Assembly: GCA_032718475.1 (NCBI GenBank)
Contig: JAUCBJ010008099.1
Location: 1-64,000, forward strand
From: Nemertoderma westbladi
Lineage: Eukaryota; Xenacoelomorpha; Nemertodermatida; Nemertodermatidae
Length of the DNA: 64,000 nucleotides
Reading direction: 5' to 3'
In this document: positions 8,879 to 20,275 of the stretch, piece after piece
How positions within the stretch are numbered: position 1 is the first letter of the stretch
Layout: each line of letters starts with the position of its first letter
Made by a program: the position numbers and the translations under genes
The notes under the pieces: generated by a model
The model's input: only the letters and a program-made list of their open reading frames with translations
Database searches by the model: none
Told to the model about the DNA's origin: nothing

Positions 8879-11312
8879 TTGTCCAGATCTCTGGAAATGG
8901 ATTGTTTTCGGCTGGAACCCAGTTCAAGAAGCGAACTGGAAAGCTATGGACTCATAGTGGACCCAGTGGTCACAAGTCCCAGATAGACCATATTCTGTTT
9001 CGTAGGAAATACAGGAGCTCTATACAAGACTGTAATGCATTTACACTTCGACCCTTCTCAGGTGATTACCGCCTTATTGTGGCCAAGGTAAGACTTAGTC
9101 TGCGTGCTAGCAGAACAACGAAATCTGCCTTGCCGCGGCATGACTGGTCCTCTCTGTTGCAACAGCCAAGTGTGAGATCCAGCTTCACACTACAGCTGAG
9201 CAACAGGTATGAGGCTCTTGCCTCTGAGGCGGCAGATCACTGTGAGGGTTATACTGCCTTTACAGAAGCAGTTAAGTTAGCAGCTGCAGAAACAGTTCCT
9301 GTATACCCTCGAAACAGGAAAAGGTCCCCCTGGACTGACAACAAAATTCAGAAGTGCCGAAATGACCTTCATAAGGCGCAGAAAGAGTCCCAACTCAAAC
9401 AGACTACAGCGGCCAAGAATGCAGTTAAGGCTGCATCTAGGTCCCTGAACAGGCAGTACTCTGCTAATCTACAGGAGCTAATAAACCAACAGGTTGATGC
9501 CATCAATGATGCTGATGACAGCAGGCAATCATCCCAGGCATGGAAATCGATCAATCTGCTTACTGGGTGGAAAAGCCAACCAACCACCAAGGTTAAGGCT
9601 GAATCACCAGCCGATCCTCTCAATGGTTGGAAAGCCCACTTTTAAAAGCTCCTCAATAATGACAGGGTATTGCCTGATAACTTTATAGAAGTAAAAGTGT
9701 CTGAGTCTGTACTCCCAGATATTCCCATTGGCGATATCTCCTTTGCAGAAGTGAAGGCTGCTGCAAAGAGCATTAAGACCAATCGTGCCAGTGGAGTAGA
9801 TGGTGTTCCCCCTGAGGTCTTTAAAATACCTGAGTGTTTAAAGCTCATCTATCCCATCATTGTAGACATGTGCCGAACAACAAGAGTCCCACAAGAAATG
9901 AAAACAAATAAGTTGGTGCCAGTTCCCAAGAAGGGCAACCTAACACTCTATGGTTCTTTTCGGGGAATCTCATTGATCTCGATTGCTGCAAAGCTATACA
10001 ATAGGATTCTATTAAATCGCATCAGGGATCCCATTGAGAGACTGCTCCGTGGAAATCAGAATGGGTTCCGTAAGGGTCGTGGGACCATGGAACCCATTTT
10101 GGCACTTAGAAGGATAATTGAAGAGTTATCAAAAAAGAAAGACAGGCATCTGGCTGTTATCTTTGTTGACTTCTTCAAGGCCTTTGATTCAGTCTCTCGC
10201 TCACGTATGTTCAGCATACTTTCATTATATGGGATTCCTGATGAAATTATTGCAGCAATCAGATCAGTATACGATGGTTCGACAACATTTGTGTCTACTG
10301 ATGACGGTGACACAGAACCATTTGAAGTGTTATGGGGCATCCTCCAAGGAGACACACTTGCACCATTCTTGTTCATTATTGTGGTTGGCTATGTTCTACG
10401 CATGTCCTTAGATCATTATAATGATGATGGGGTGATGATAACTCCACCTACTGGCTCCAGAAGTCGAGGAAATCCTGCCAAGTACCTAACTGATCTAGAC
10501 TTTGCTGATGACTTAGGAGTACTCTCAGAATCATTAGATGGAGCCCAACGGCTCCTCAGCTCATTAGAACATGCTGCTTCTAGTGTTGGTCTTTTTATTA
10601 ACTCCAGAAAGACCAAAATTCTGACAGTTAACTTTGAAAGTCCTCAGCAAGTCTCTGATCGGATGAGCATAAGCATGGTATGCTTGAGCATGTGGACGAC
10701 TTCTGTTACCTGGGATCATGGATCCGGAAGTCAGGTGAGGACCTTCGAATACGTAAGGGAAAGGCATGGGCAGCCTTGAATAGGCTTTCCAGGATTTGGA
10801 AGTCACCGAGAATTAATCGGAAACTTAAGGTCGGATTATTTAGAGCAGCAGTAGTTCCAGTACTCCTCTACGGGAGTCCATGCTGGGCTCTAACTGCTGA
10901 GGACACCAAATCTCTGGATGGCACATTCACAAGAATGCTACGGCGGGTTCATTGTGTCAAGTACAATGCACACATCTCCAACCAGACACTATATAACATT
11001 GTAGGTGTCTCATTGGTTCCACCAAGCTTGACACTAGAACAAAATCGCCTCCGCTTTGCAGGACATTGCTTTCGCCGTGAGGACCAGCCAGTGCATAATC
11101 TTGTACTTTGGCAGCCTCATGGAGTGAATAAGCATGGTGGACAGCCCATGACTTTCTTGAGACGCATCTTAAAGGACAATGGCCTTAAAGATGCGGATGA
11201 TCTAGCAAATGTCATGGGTGATAGGGAGTTGTGGCGGTGCAATTTTGTTGACAAGCCGGCACAGCATTCTTAAAAATGCAGCTGCAATGCAGCATGCCGA
11301 TCCTAGTAGTAG
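8879..11312 (+). pseudogene. RTE LINE, 5'-truncated copy with broken frame
   Basis: From about 8884 it follows the full-length element at 15614-19376 almost base for base from the C-terminal part of the endonuclease (GNGLFSAGTQFKKR, SQIDHILF) through the whole RT domain (FRGISLISIAAKLYNRIL, VIFVDFFKAFDS, LDFADDLG) to the 3' tail. Two visible lesions kill it: a G-to-T change making a stop at 9643-9645 where the full copy has Glu, and a 7-base deletion near 10674 that shifts the frame (the tail resumes at about 10680-11273). It has an HH-to-HY change and a D-to-G change after LFIIVV. A 19-20 bp target duplication (TAAACCCCC-TTGACCAGTA) flanks it at 8859-8878 and 11313-11331, the left copy having one extra C. 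Confidence 0.9.
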
Positions 11313-11331
11313 TAAACCCCCTTGACCAGTA

Positions 11332-11590
11332 AAATCCTTAAAACGACCCATTGACCGACCCTTTTCCATTATACAATATTAATTAGGCGCCCCAGTGTAT
11401 CAGTTGTAATGAAAACTACACAACCGTCTAGTTGTATATTATAGTATAGTAGTAGTAGGAGACAGGAGACCCATCCAATGTATTTCCATTAGGAATTCAA
11501 TTAAATTAATCCACAACAAATCAACAACCAACGATAAATAACAATCTCAATTATCAAGCTCTCCATTCGTAACTACCCTAACAACAACGA
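11332..11590. other. Spacer, no gene seen
   Basis: Short AT-rich stretch between the RTE copy and the satellite. Nothing recognised. Confidence 0.5.
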
Positions 11591-14500
11591 TTTTATAATA
11601 TAACCCGCCTTGCTGTATTCTATCCTACACTTATAATATAACCCGCCTTGCTGTATTCTATCCTACACTTATAATATAACCCGCCTTGCTGTATTCTATC
11701 CTACACTTATAATATAACCCGCCTTGCTGTATTCTATCCTACACTTATAATATAACCCGCCTTGCTGTATTCTATCCTACACTTATAATATAACCCGCTT
11801 TGCTTATTCTATCCTACACTTATAATATAACCCGTCTTGCTGTATTCTATCCTACACTTATAATATAATCCGCCTTGCTGTATTCTATCCTACACTTATA
11901 ATATAACCCGCCTTGCTGTATTCTATCCTACACTTATAATATAACCCGCCTTGCTGTATTCTATCCTACACTTATAATATAACCCGCTTTGCTGTATTCT
12001 ATCCTACACTTATAATATAACCCGCTTTGCTTATTCTATCCTACACTTATAATATAACCCGTCTTGCTGTATTCTATCCTACACTTATAATATAACCCGC
12101 CTTGCTGTATTCTATCCTACACTTATAATATAACCCGCTTTGCTGTATTCTATCCTACACTTATAATATAACCCGCTTTGCTTATTCTATCCTACACTTA
12201 TAATATAACCCGTCTTGCTGTATTCTATCCTACACTTATAATATAACCCGCCTTGCTGTATTCTATCCTACACTTATAATATAACCCGCTTTGCTGTATT
12301 CTATCCTACACTTATAATATAACCCGCTTTGCTTATTCTATCCTACACTTATAATATAACCCGTCTTGCTGTATTCTATCCTACACTTATAATATAACCC
12401 GCCTTGCTGTATTCTATCCTACACTTATAATATAACCCGCTTTGCTGTATTCTATCCTACACTTATAATATAACCCGCCTTGCTGTATTCTATCCTACAC
12501 TTATAATATAACCCGCTTTGCTGTATTCTATCCTACACTTATAATATAACCCGCCTTGCTGTATTCTATCCTACACTTATAATATAACCCGCTTTGCTGT
12601 ATTCTATCCTACACTTATAATATAACCCGCCTTGCTGTATTCTATCCTACACTTATAATATAACCCGCTTTGCTGTATTCTATCCTACACTTATAATATA
12701 ACCCGCTTTGCTGTATTCTATCCTACACTTATAATATAACCCGCCTTGCTGTATTCTATCCTACACTTATAATATAACCCGCTTTGCTGTATTCTATCCT
12801 ACACTTATAATATAATCCGCCTTGCTGTATTCTATCCTACACTTATAATATAACCCGCTTTGCTTATTCTATCCTACACTTATAATATAACCCGTCTTGC
12901 TGTATTCTATCCTACACTTATAATATAACCCGCTTTGCTGTATTCTATCCTACACTTATAATATAACCCGCTTTGCTTATTCTATCCTACACTTATAATA
13001 TAACCCGCTTTGCTGTATTCTATCCTACACTTATAATATAACCCGCTTTGCTTATTCTATCCTACACTTATAATATAACCCGTCTTGCTGTATTCTATCC
13101 TACACTTATAATATAACCCGCCTTGCTGTATTCTATCCTACACTTATAATATAACCCGCTTTGCTGTATTCTATCCTACACTTATAATATAACCCGCTTT
13201 GCTTATTCTATCCTACACTTATAATATAACCCGTCTTGCTGTATTCTATCCTACACTTATAATATAACCCGCCTTGCTGTATTCTATCCTACACTTATAA
13301 TATAACCCGCTTTGCTGTATTCTATCCTACACTTATAATATAACCCGCCTTGCTGTATTCTATCCTACACTTATAATATAACCCGCTTTGCTGTATTCTA
13401 TCCTACACTTATAATATAACCCGCCTTGCTGTATTCTATCCTACACTTATAATATAACCCGCTTTGCTGTATTCTATCCTACACTTATAATATAACCCGC
13501 CTTGCTGTATTCTATCCTACACTTATAATATAACCCGCTTTGCTGTATTCTATCCTACACTTATAATATAACCCGCTTTGCTGTATTCTATCCTACACTT
13601 ATAATATAACCCGCCTTGCTGTATTCTATCCTACACTTATAATATAACCCGCTTTGCTGTATTCTATCCTACACTTATAATATAATCCGCCTTGCTGTAT
13701 TCTATCCTACACTTATAATATAACCCGCTTTGCTTATTCTATCCTACACTTATAATATAACCCGTCTTGCTGTATTCTATCCTACACTTATAATATAACC
13801 CGCTTTGCTGTATTCTATCCTACACTTATAATATAACCCGCTTTGCTGTATTCTATCCTACACTTATAATATAACCCGCTTTGCTTATTCTATCCTACAC
13901 TTATAATATAACCCGTCTTGCTGTATTCTATCCTACACTTATAATATAACCCGCCTTGCTGTATTCTATCCTACACTTATAATATAATCCGCCTTGCTGT
14001 ATTCTATCCTACACTTATAATATAACCCGCCTTGCTGTATTCTATCCTACACTTATAATATAATCCGCCTTGCTGTATTCTATCCTACACTTATAATATA
14101 ACCCGCCTTGCTGTATTCTATCCTACACTTATAATATAATCCGCCTTGCTGTATTCTATCCTACACTTATAATATAACCCGCCTTGCTGTATTCTATCCT
14201 ACACTTATAATATAACCCGCCTTGCTGTATTCTATCCTACACTTATAATATAACCCGCCTTGCTGTATTCTATCCTACACTTATAATATAACCCGCCTTG
14301 CTGTATTCTATCCTACACTTATAATATAACCCGCCTTGCTGTATTCTATCCTACACTTATAATATAACCCGCCTTGCTGTATTCTATCCTACACTTATAA
14401 TATAACCCGCCTTGCTGTATTCTATCCTACACTTATAATATAACCCGCCTTGCTGTATTCTATCCTACACTTATAATATAACCCGTCTTGCTGTATTCTA

Positions 14501-14698
14501 TCCTAGACTTATAATATAACCCGCCTTGCTGTATTCTATCCTACACTTATAATATAACCCGCCTTGCTGTATTCTATCCTACACTTATAATATAATCCGC
14601 CTTGCTGTATTCTATCCTACACTTATAATATAATCCGCCTTGCTGTATTCTATCCTACACTTATAATATAACCCGCCTTGCTGTATTCTATCCTACAC
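11591..14698. repeat. 38-bp satellite array with higher-order structure
   Basis: About 82 head-to-tail units of 38 bp: ACTTATAATATAACCCGCCT then TGCTGTATTCTATCCTAC. I read five variants: C (CCCGCCTTGCTG), T (CCCGCTTTGCTG), G (CCCGTCTTGCTG), A (ATCCGCCTTGCTG) and S, a 37-bp unit missing one G (CTTTGCTTATTC). The four-unit motif C-T-S-G (151 bp) recurs, and a 22-unit run ending T-C-T-A-S-G-T occurs twice with an 870-bp offset (the A units start at 12811 and 13681). The flanks of the array are mostly C units. No long frame crosses it. Confidence 0.95.
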
Positions 14699-15173
14699 TA
14701 ATTGGTTTTGGCAGTTTGGTACTAATTGTGACGGGGTTCATATTACAGATTCTCTCTGTCATTCCCAGGTTGAATCGACAAGCATGGTTTATGGTACAAT
14801 ATTATTCTTATTCACTATATTTTTATATATTTTTAATGAAAAATACAGTCAATACATTCAACCCAATCTATATACAATTTCGCAAACACCAACTTATTGT
14901 CGGAAATACTATACAAGTAAGGTAGGCCTACATTACATACTTATCTTAATAATTTTCTGGTTTTGTGCTGTTACCGTGTATTGTGTATGTATAATTTATT
15001 AATTACCTATTTTTACTATGGACATAGTATGTCTGGAATAAATGAATAATAATAAATAATAACTAATACAAAAACTTGATAATATCAAATGAGATTTGAA
15101 ATATAAAATTTGACCACTTTTTTTTGTGTGCGATTCGTGTTTCTATTGCCTTTTCGTAATTAATTCTTTAGTT
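14699..15173. other. AT-rich spacer, no gene seen
   Basis: Two overlapping short hydrophobic frames (about 14716-15002) lack any recognisable feature and look like AT-rich noise. Confidence 0.5.
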
Positions 15174-15316
15174 CATAGATAGATAGATAGATTTATTTAT
15201 TTATACATTACGTAAAAAAAAATAACAAAATACACCAAACAATATAATGTATATATGTATTGTCCAAAATAACACACTGTATAGGATTACAACTAAAGTA
15301 TTGCAGCTTACTTTAG
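15174..15316 (-). mobile_element. LINE/SINE 3' tail with GATA repeats
   Basis: Second copy of the block described at 4512-4660: TAGATAGATAGATAGATTTA, ACACCAAACAAT, TGTCCAAAATAACA, ATAGGATTACAACTAAAG and TTGCAGCTTA in the same order. Confidence 0.5.
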
Positions 15317-15380
15317 TTATGCAACTACACACAAATCTCAAAATAAAACTCTTGCTTCAAAGGTATCAGAGCAGGACATG

Positions 15381-15605
15381 TTGCTAGTTGAACAAGCTAT
15401 AGATCTAAATAATTTAGAACAATATCAAAATAAAAACAATCTAATTATAAGTGGCATCCCAGATACCATTTTGCCAACCAAGCTTGAAGATATAGTCATT
15501 GATATTAGTCTTGATATTAAAAAACTTAATTTCGAGATATCTTCCTGACCAACCGAGGGGAACTTAAATCGACAGATTTCATAAAATCGAAACAAGAACT
15601 TGGTC
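15381..15605 (+). pseudogene. CR1/L2-like LINE ORF1, left part, interrupted by RTE insertion
   Basis: A frame here reads DLNNLEQYQNKNNLIISGIP, then KLEDIVIDISLDIKKLNFEI and a stop at about 15546; after a frame change it continues IDRFHKIETRTW. This is the hallmark of the ORF1 protein of Jockey/CR1/L2-group LINEs (a coiled coil, then 'R-NN-II-GIP', then 'I-xxH-R-G'). The expected continuation appears right after the RTE element, at 19385. The reading is broken by at least one stop and one frameshift, so it is an old copy. Confidence 0.7.
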
Positions 15606-16040
15606 TAGGTAAGTCTTGGTTCAGGTCAGGTCAGGTATTCTAGGTCATTGATCAAGAAAACTTGCCACCTCCATGCAGCATAAAGGAGGTGCCACCTGTA
15701 GCTGTATAGACCCTCTTACTAGGGCAAATCTGGTCCTGTAACTAGGACCCCCTTCGTTCTGGGATAAGGACGCACTTGGTCCTGGATTAAGGACCCATAT
15801 ACTTGGCTGCAGGGGTATATGGCCTGACCAGGCAGATGGTGATCTACCAATGGCTGGTCAGGAGTAGAGTGTTCTCATGTCCACTCTGAGAGCACTTCAC
15901 TGCGACCTGCACCTGGCAGCAAGGGTACAGGGCATGACCCAGCAGATGAGCTGCAACAGCCAATGGTGGGTCATGTGCGCCAGAGTAGATATGGGTGATG
16001 GGCCTCATATCTGACTCCATTGCGACACCCACCCTGTGGA

Positions 16041-19000
16041 ATGGCAAACCAGGGTGCGGTATTTGCCCCGAGAGCTGACTCGGCAAAAAAGCACCCCCCA
16101 ACCCCCACTATGGATTACATTAGCAATGCGGAGGTCCGGCCACTAGAGGCCAGTGGAATTACCGGACACAATCGGCCTCACAGGCGTCAGTTAACTCCTG
16201 ACCGGCTGCCTGTCTCACCCCCTACTGGAGAGAGAGCAGCCAACAATTCTTTGAGTCCCTTTCCTGATGACCTTTCTGGCCCAAACCCTGGGTCACCAGG
16301 GAGGCCAGATTGTGATGGGGAGAGGGATTCTGGAGTTGGAGGCTACTCTCATGTTCCACCCCGACCAACAAAGCCATTGGTGAATCTGAGGCAAGTCACT
16401 AGACTAGCCTCAGTAAACACCCTAACACTCGGGTCCCCAATGCGACAAGGTGAGCTGACTGCCTTGGCAGATAAGCTTTCTCTTAGCGCAGTGGGTGTTC
16501 AAGAGCACCGAATGCAGACGGGACAGACTGATGAGGTTCTGATTAAGGACATGGGGGGCGGTTGGCGACTCGCCCTCGCGTCAGCAGATGATAGTGGCAA
16601 TGGTGGAATTGGTCTATTGATGAATCCAACTGCACATGCAGCATTGGACAAAATAGACCAAATCTCTAACCGCATCATCCGTTGCCACTTCTCATGTTCT
16701 GGAAGACTGGCTAAGAAGTTTCCTAAGGTGGTTCTGATTGTGTGCTACTCTCCAACTAGTGTTGCCCCTGTAGAGGAGGTGGAAAATTTCTACCACAATC
16801 TACAAGCAGCTACTGATGGAGTGGATCAGCATGCATTCTTAACATTCCTGGGAGACTTTAATGCAAGTCTGCATCAATCACCTACATCGCCCTGGGTCTA
16901 TAGCAATAGTGTTAACCGAAATTCTGTCCATCTTCAGGATTTTATCTCTGGAAATGGATTGTTTTCGGCTGGAACCCAGTTCAAGAAGCGAACTGGAAAG
17001 CTATGGACTCATAGTGGACCCAGTGGTCACAAGTCCCAGATAGACCATATTCTGTTTCGTAGGAAATACAGGAGCTCTATACAAGACTGTAATGCATTTA
17101 CACTTCGACCCTTCTCCAGTGATCACCGCCTTATTGTGGCCAAGGTAAGACTTAGTCTGCGTGCTAGCAGAACAACGAAATCTGCCTTGCCGCGGCATGA
17201 CTGGTCCTCTCTGTTGCAACAGCCAAGTGTGAGATCCAGCTTCACACTACAGCTGAGCAACAGGTATGAGGCTCTTGCCTCTGAGGCGGCAGATCACTGT
17301 GAGGGCTATACTGCCTTTACAGAAGCAGTTAAGTTAGCAGCTGCAGAAACAGTTCCTGTATACCCTCGAAACAGGAAAAGGGCCCCCTGGACTGACAACA
17401 AAATTCAGAAGTGCCGAAATGACCTTCATAAGGCGCAGAAAGAGTCCCGACTCAAACAGACTACAGCGGCCAAGAATGCAGTTAAGGCTGCATCTAGGTC
17501 CCTGAACAGGCAGTACTCTGTTAATCTACAGGAGCTAATAAACCAACAGGTTGATGCCATCAATGATGCTGACGACAGCAGGCAATCATCCCAGGCATGG
17601 AAATCAATCAATCTGCTTACTGGGCGGAAAAGCCAACCAACCACCAAGGTTAAGGCTGAATCACCAGCCGATCGCCTCAATGGTTGGAAAGCCCACTTTG
17701 AAAAGCTCCTCAATAATGACAGGGTATTGCCTGATAACTTTATAGAAGTAAAAGTGTCTGAGTCTGTACTCCCAGATATTCCCATTGGCGATATCTCCTT
17801 TGCAGAAGTGCAGGCTGCTGCAAAGAGCATTAAGACCAATCGTGCCAGTGGAGTAGATGGTGTTCCCCCTGAGGTCTTTAAAATACCTGAGTGTTTAAAG
17901 CTCATCTATCCCATCATAGTAGACATGTACCGAACAACAAGAGTCCCACAAGAAATGAAAACAAATAAGTTGGTGCCAGTTCCCAAGAAGGGCAACCTAA
18001 CACTCTATGGTTCTTTTCGGGGAATCTCATTGATCTCGATTGCTGCAAAGCTATACAATAGGATTCTATTAAATCGCATCAGGGATCCCATTGAGAGACT
18101 GCTCCGTGGAAATCAGAATGGGTTCCGTAAAGGTCGTGGGACCATGGAGCCCATTTTGGCACTTAGAAGGATAATTGAAGAATTATCAAAAAAGAAAGAC
18201 AGGCATCTGGCTGTTATCTTTGTTGACTTCTTCAAGGCCTTTGATTCAGTCTCTCGCTCACGTATGTTCAGCATACTTTCATTATATGGGATTCCTGATG
18301 AAATTATTGCAGCAATCAGATCAGTATACGATGGTTCGACAACATTTGTGTCTACTGTTGACGGTGACACAGAACCATTTGAAGTGTTATGGGGCGTCCT
18401 CCAAGGAGACACACTTGCACCATTCTTGTTCATTATTGTGGTTGACTATGTTCTACGCATGTCCTTAGATCATCATAATGATGATGGGGTGATGATAACT
18501 CCACCTACTGGCTCCAGAAGTCGAGGAAATCCTGCCAAGTACCTAACTGATCTAGACTTTGCTGATGACTTAGGAGTACTCTCAGAATCATTAGAGGGAG
18601 CCCAACGGCTCCTCAGCTCATTAGAACATGCTGCTTCTAGTGTTGGTCTTTTTATTAACTCCAGAAAGACCAAAATTCTGACCGTTAACTTTGAAAGTCC
18701 TCAGCAAGTCTCTGATCGGATGAGCATAAGCTCAAAGGATGGTATGCTTGAGCATGTGGACGACTTCTGTTACCTGGGATCATGGATCCGGAAGTCAGGT
18801 GAGGACCTTCGAATACGTAAGGGAAAGGCATGGGCAGCCTTGAATAGGCTTTCCAGGATTTGGAAGTCACCGAGAATTAATCGGAAACTTAAGGTCCGAT
18901 TATTTAGAGCAGCAGTAGTTCCAGTACTCCTCTATGGGAGTCCATGCTGGGCTCTAACTGCTGAGGACACCAAATCTCTGGATGGCACATTCACAAGAAT

Positions 19001-19337
19001 GCTACGCCGGGTTCATTGTGTCAAGTACAATGCACACATCTCCAACCAGACACTATATAACATTGGAGGTGTCTCATTGGTTCCCCCAAGCTTGACACTA
19101 GAACAAAACCGCCTCCGCTTTGCAGGACATTGCTTTCGCCGTGAGGACCAGCCAGTGCATAATCTTGTACTTTGGCAGCCTCATGGAGTGAATAAGCATG
19201 GTGGACAGCCCATGACTTTCTTGAGACGCATCTTAAAGGACACTGGCCTTAAAGATGCGGATGATCTAGCAAATGTCATGGGTGATAGGGAGTTGTGGCG
19301 GTGCAATTTTGTTGACAAGCCGGCACAGCATTCTTAA
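16041..19337 (+). CDS. RTE retrotransposon polyprotein: AP-like endonuclease plus reverse transcriptase
   Basis: The single protein of the element (1098 codons from the first in-frame ATG; a stop lies upstream at 15996). It nicks target DNA and copies its RNA onto the nick. Residues 1-125 are a Pro/Arg-rich leader of unknown role. The apurinic-type endonuclease follows: Glu in VGVQEHRM, then VCYSPTS, LGDFNAS (near residue 270), SQIDHILF and SSDHRL, so all catalytic motifs look intact. A basic linker (WTDNKIQKCRNDLHKAQKE) leads to the RT domain: YGSFRGISLISIAAKLYNRI, NQNGFRKGRGT, VIFVDFFKAFDSVSR, GVLQGDTLAPFLF and LDFADDLG with the catalytic FADD near residue 840. The C-terminal third has the LLYGSPCWALT, RLRFAGHCFRREDQ and LWQPHG blocks seen in RTE elements. 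No RNase H is evident, as expected for RTE. The frame is open throughout, so the copy may be competent. Placement in RTE rather than a sister clade rests on these motifs and organisation, without a tree. Confidence 0.9.
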   Translation: MANQGAVFAPRADSAKKHPPTPTMDYISNAEVRPLEASGITGHNRPHRRQLTPDRLPVSPPTGERAANNSLSPFPDDLSGPNPGSPGRPDCDGERDSGVGGYSHVPPRPTKPLVNLRQVTRLASVNTLTLGSPMRQGELTALADKLSLSAVGVQEHRMQTGQTDEVLIKDMGGGWRLALASADDSGNGGIGLLMNPTAHAALDKIDQISNRIIRCHFSCSGRLAKKFPKVVLIVCYSPTSVAPVEEVENFYHNLQAATDGVDQHAFLTFLGDFNASLHQSPTSPWVYSNSVNRNSVHLQDFISGNGLFSAGTQFKKRTGKLWTHSGPSGHKSQIDHILFRRKYRSSIQDCNAFTLRPFSSDHRLIVAKVRLSLRASRTTKSALPRHDWSSLLQQPSVRSSFTLQLSNRYEALASEAADHCEGYTAFTEAVKLAAAETVPVYPRNRKRAPWTDNKIQKCRNDLHKAQKESRLKQTTAAKNAVKAASRSLNRQYSVNLQELINQQVDAINDADDSRQSSQAWKSINLLTGRKSQPTTKVKAESPADRLNGWKAHFEKLLNNDRVLPDNFIEVKVSESVLPDIPIGDISFAEVQAAAKSIKTNRASGVDGVPPEVFKIPECLKLIYPIIVDMYRTTRVPQEMKTNKLVPVPKKGNLTLYGSFRGISLISIAAKLYNRILLNRIRDPIERLLRGNQNGFRKGRGTMEPILALRRIIEELSKKKDRHLAVIFVDFFKAFDSVSRSRMFSILSLYGIPDEIIAAIRSVYDGSTTFVSTVDGDTEPFEVLWGVLQGDTLAPFLFIIVVDYVLRMSLDHHNDDGVMITPPTGSRSRGNPAKYLTDLDFADDLGVLSESLEGAQRLLSSLEHAASSVGLFINSRKTKILTVNFESPQQVSDRMSISSKDGMLEHVDDFCYLGSWIRKSGEDLRIRKGKAWAALNRLSRIWKSPRINRKLKVRLFRAAVVPVLLYGSPCWALTAEDTKSLDGTFTRMLRRVHCVKYNAHISNQTLYNIGGVSLVPPSLTLEQNRLRFAGHCFRREDQPVHNLVLWQPHGVNKHGGQPMTFLRRILKDTGLKDADDLANVMGDRELWRCNFVDKPAQHS

Positions 19338-19376
19338 AAATGCAGCTGCAATGCAGCATGCCGATCCTAGTAGTAG
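19338..19376 (+). other. RTE 3' end: palindrome plus TAG tail
   Basis: After the stop codon only about 40 bases remain: AAAAATGCAGCTGCAATGCA, GCATGCCGATCC and TAG repeats. GCAGCTGC and GCATGC are palindromic and can form a small stem. The same segment is kept in every copy in the window, even the very decayed one at 59440-59650, so it probably carries the signal by which the RT recognises its RNA. Confidence 0.6.
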
Positions 19377-19384
19377 TAGGTAAG

Positions 19385-20205
19385 GTACGTTGCAATGTAC
19401 TTCAGCGAACATATGTCTACACAAAATGGACAACTATTCAATGAGGCCCTAGGATTTAAGGGGAAGTTCTACTTAAAATATATCTGGACAAGAAATGGGA
19501 TATATTTCATTTATGTTTTGTATACGTGCGGATTTTGACCTAAGAACTTACATATCAAACTAATTATTTTGTCGAGTATGTACGACTTACAAGTGAACCA
19601 TATACCGATACCTGTAGTAAGAAATTTCATTTATTCATATTCTTATAAAAGGACTTGAATCCTCTTGGATTGAAATCAAACTTCCTCAACTTATGAAAAA
19701 TCTTAGAATTGGAACAATTTATCGTCCACAATTCCTATCCGACTAAACAACTATTACCCTCAATTAAGAATATACTAAACCAAATTTGTGTAAAAAACAG
19801 AGATATAATAATTACAGGTGACTTTAATATAGACCTCCTAAAATCTACTAATTCATCTTCACAATATATCCAAACATTTCAATCATTTGATCTTGAACAA
19901 GTCATAGATTAGGCAACTCGTATCACACCACGTTCAAAAACACTGATAGATCATATATTCACCAATATCTCAGGTAGTATTAAATTACCTGGGGTATTTC
20001 TGATTGAAGTAGGTACATCTGATTACCTCCCAACTTTTTTGACATTAGACAATTACGAAAACTATTTACAGAACCCGAAGAAAACTAAAAAAACAATTTT
20101 TGACTATAAGAAATTTAATAACGATAAATTTATCCATGACCTGACAACCAAAGCATCCTGGACCTACACGAACGCAAATATTATACCAAAAAATAAATAT
20201 GATTT
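19385..20205 (+). pseudogene. CR1/L2-like LINE: rest of ORF1 and endonuclease start of ORF2
   Basis: Immediately after the RTE element, 19390-19540 reads VYFSEHMSTQNGQLFNEAL then KYIWTRNGIYFI, the typical end of ORF1. From about 19660 an apurinic-type endonuclease is readable with frameshifts: ESSWIEIKLPQLMKNLRIGT-IYRP, DIIITGDFNIDLLK (19795-19845), a stop after LEQVID, then TLIDHIFTN and a degraded VGTSDYLPTF. The match ends at an AT microsatellite (20215). The RT is absent. The order ORF1 then EN on one strand, continuous across the RTE insertion, makes 15381-20205 one old element. The motifs fit the Jockey superfamily (CR1, L2, Daphne, Rex); the exact clade is not resolved. Confidence 0.7.
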
Positions 20206-20209
20206 ATGA

Positions 20210-20275
20210 TTAAATATATATATATATATATGATATATATATGATATAATATATGTATGATATGATATATAAATA
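20210..20275. repeat. AT-rich microsatellite
   Basis: Runs of ATATAT interspersed with GATATAT at the 3' edge of the decayed LINE. Confidence 0.8.

Larger units (their letters stand above)
15614..19376 (+). mobile_element. Full-length RTE-type non-LTR retrotransposon
   Basis: The longest copy of the window's main LINE family: about 420 bp of 5' UTR with repeated AGGTCAGGTCAGG and GGACC/AGGACCCC motifs, one long frame (16041-19337), a very short 3' UTR with palindromic sequence (TGCAGCTGCAATGCAGCATG) and a tail of TAG repeats. It is flanked by an 8-bp duplication, TAGGTAAG, at 15606-15613 and 19377-19384 (the right copy overlaps the TAG tail, so length is uncertain by about 2 bp). It is inserted in the ORF1 of an older LINE. 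The open frame and exact target duplication indicate recent insertion. Confidence 0.9.

Noticed and set aside
11591-14698. CRISPR-like array
   Set aside because: Units are directly contiguous without unique spacers, and the window is eukaryotic.
17426-18870. Minus-strand frames across the RTE elements (also 9369-10616 and 35131-35316)
   Set aside because: They are antisense shadows of the RT polyprotein and recur in every copy at the same place.
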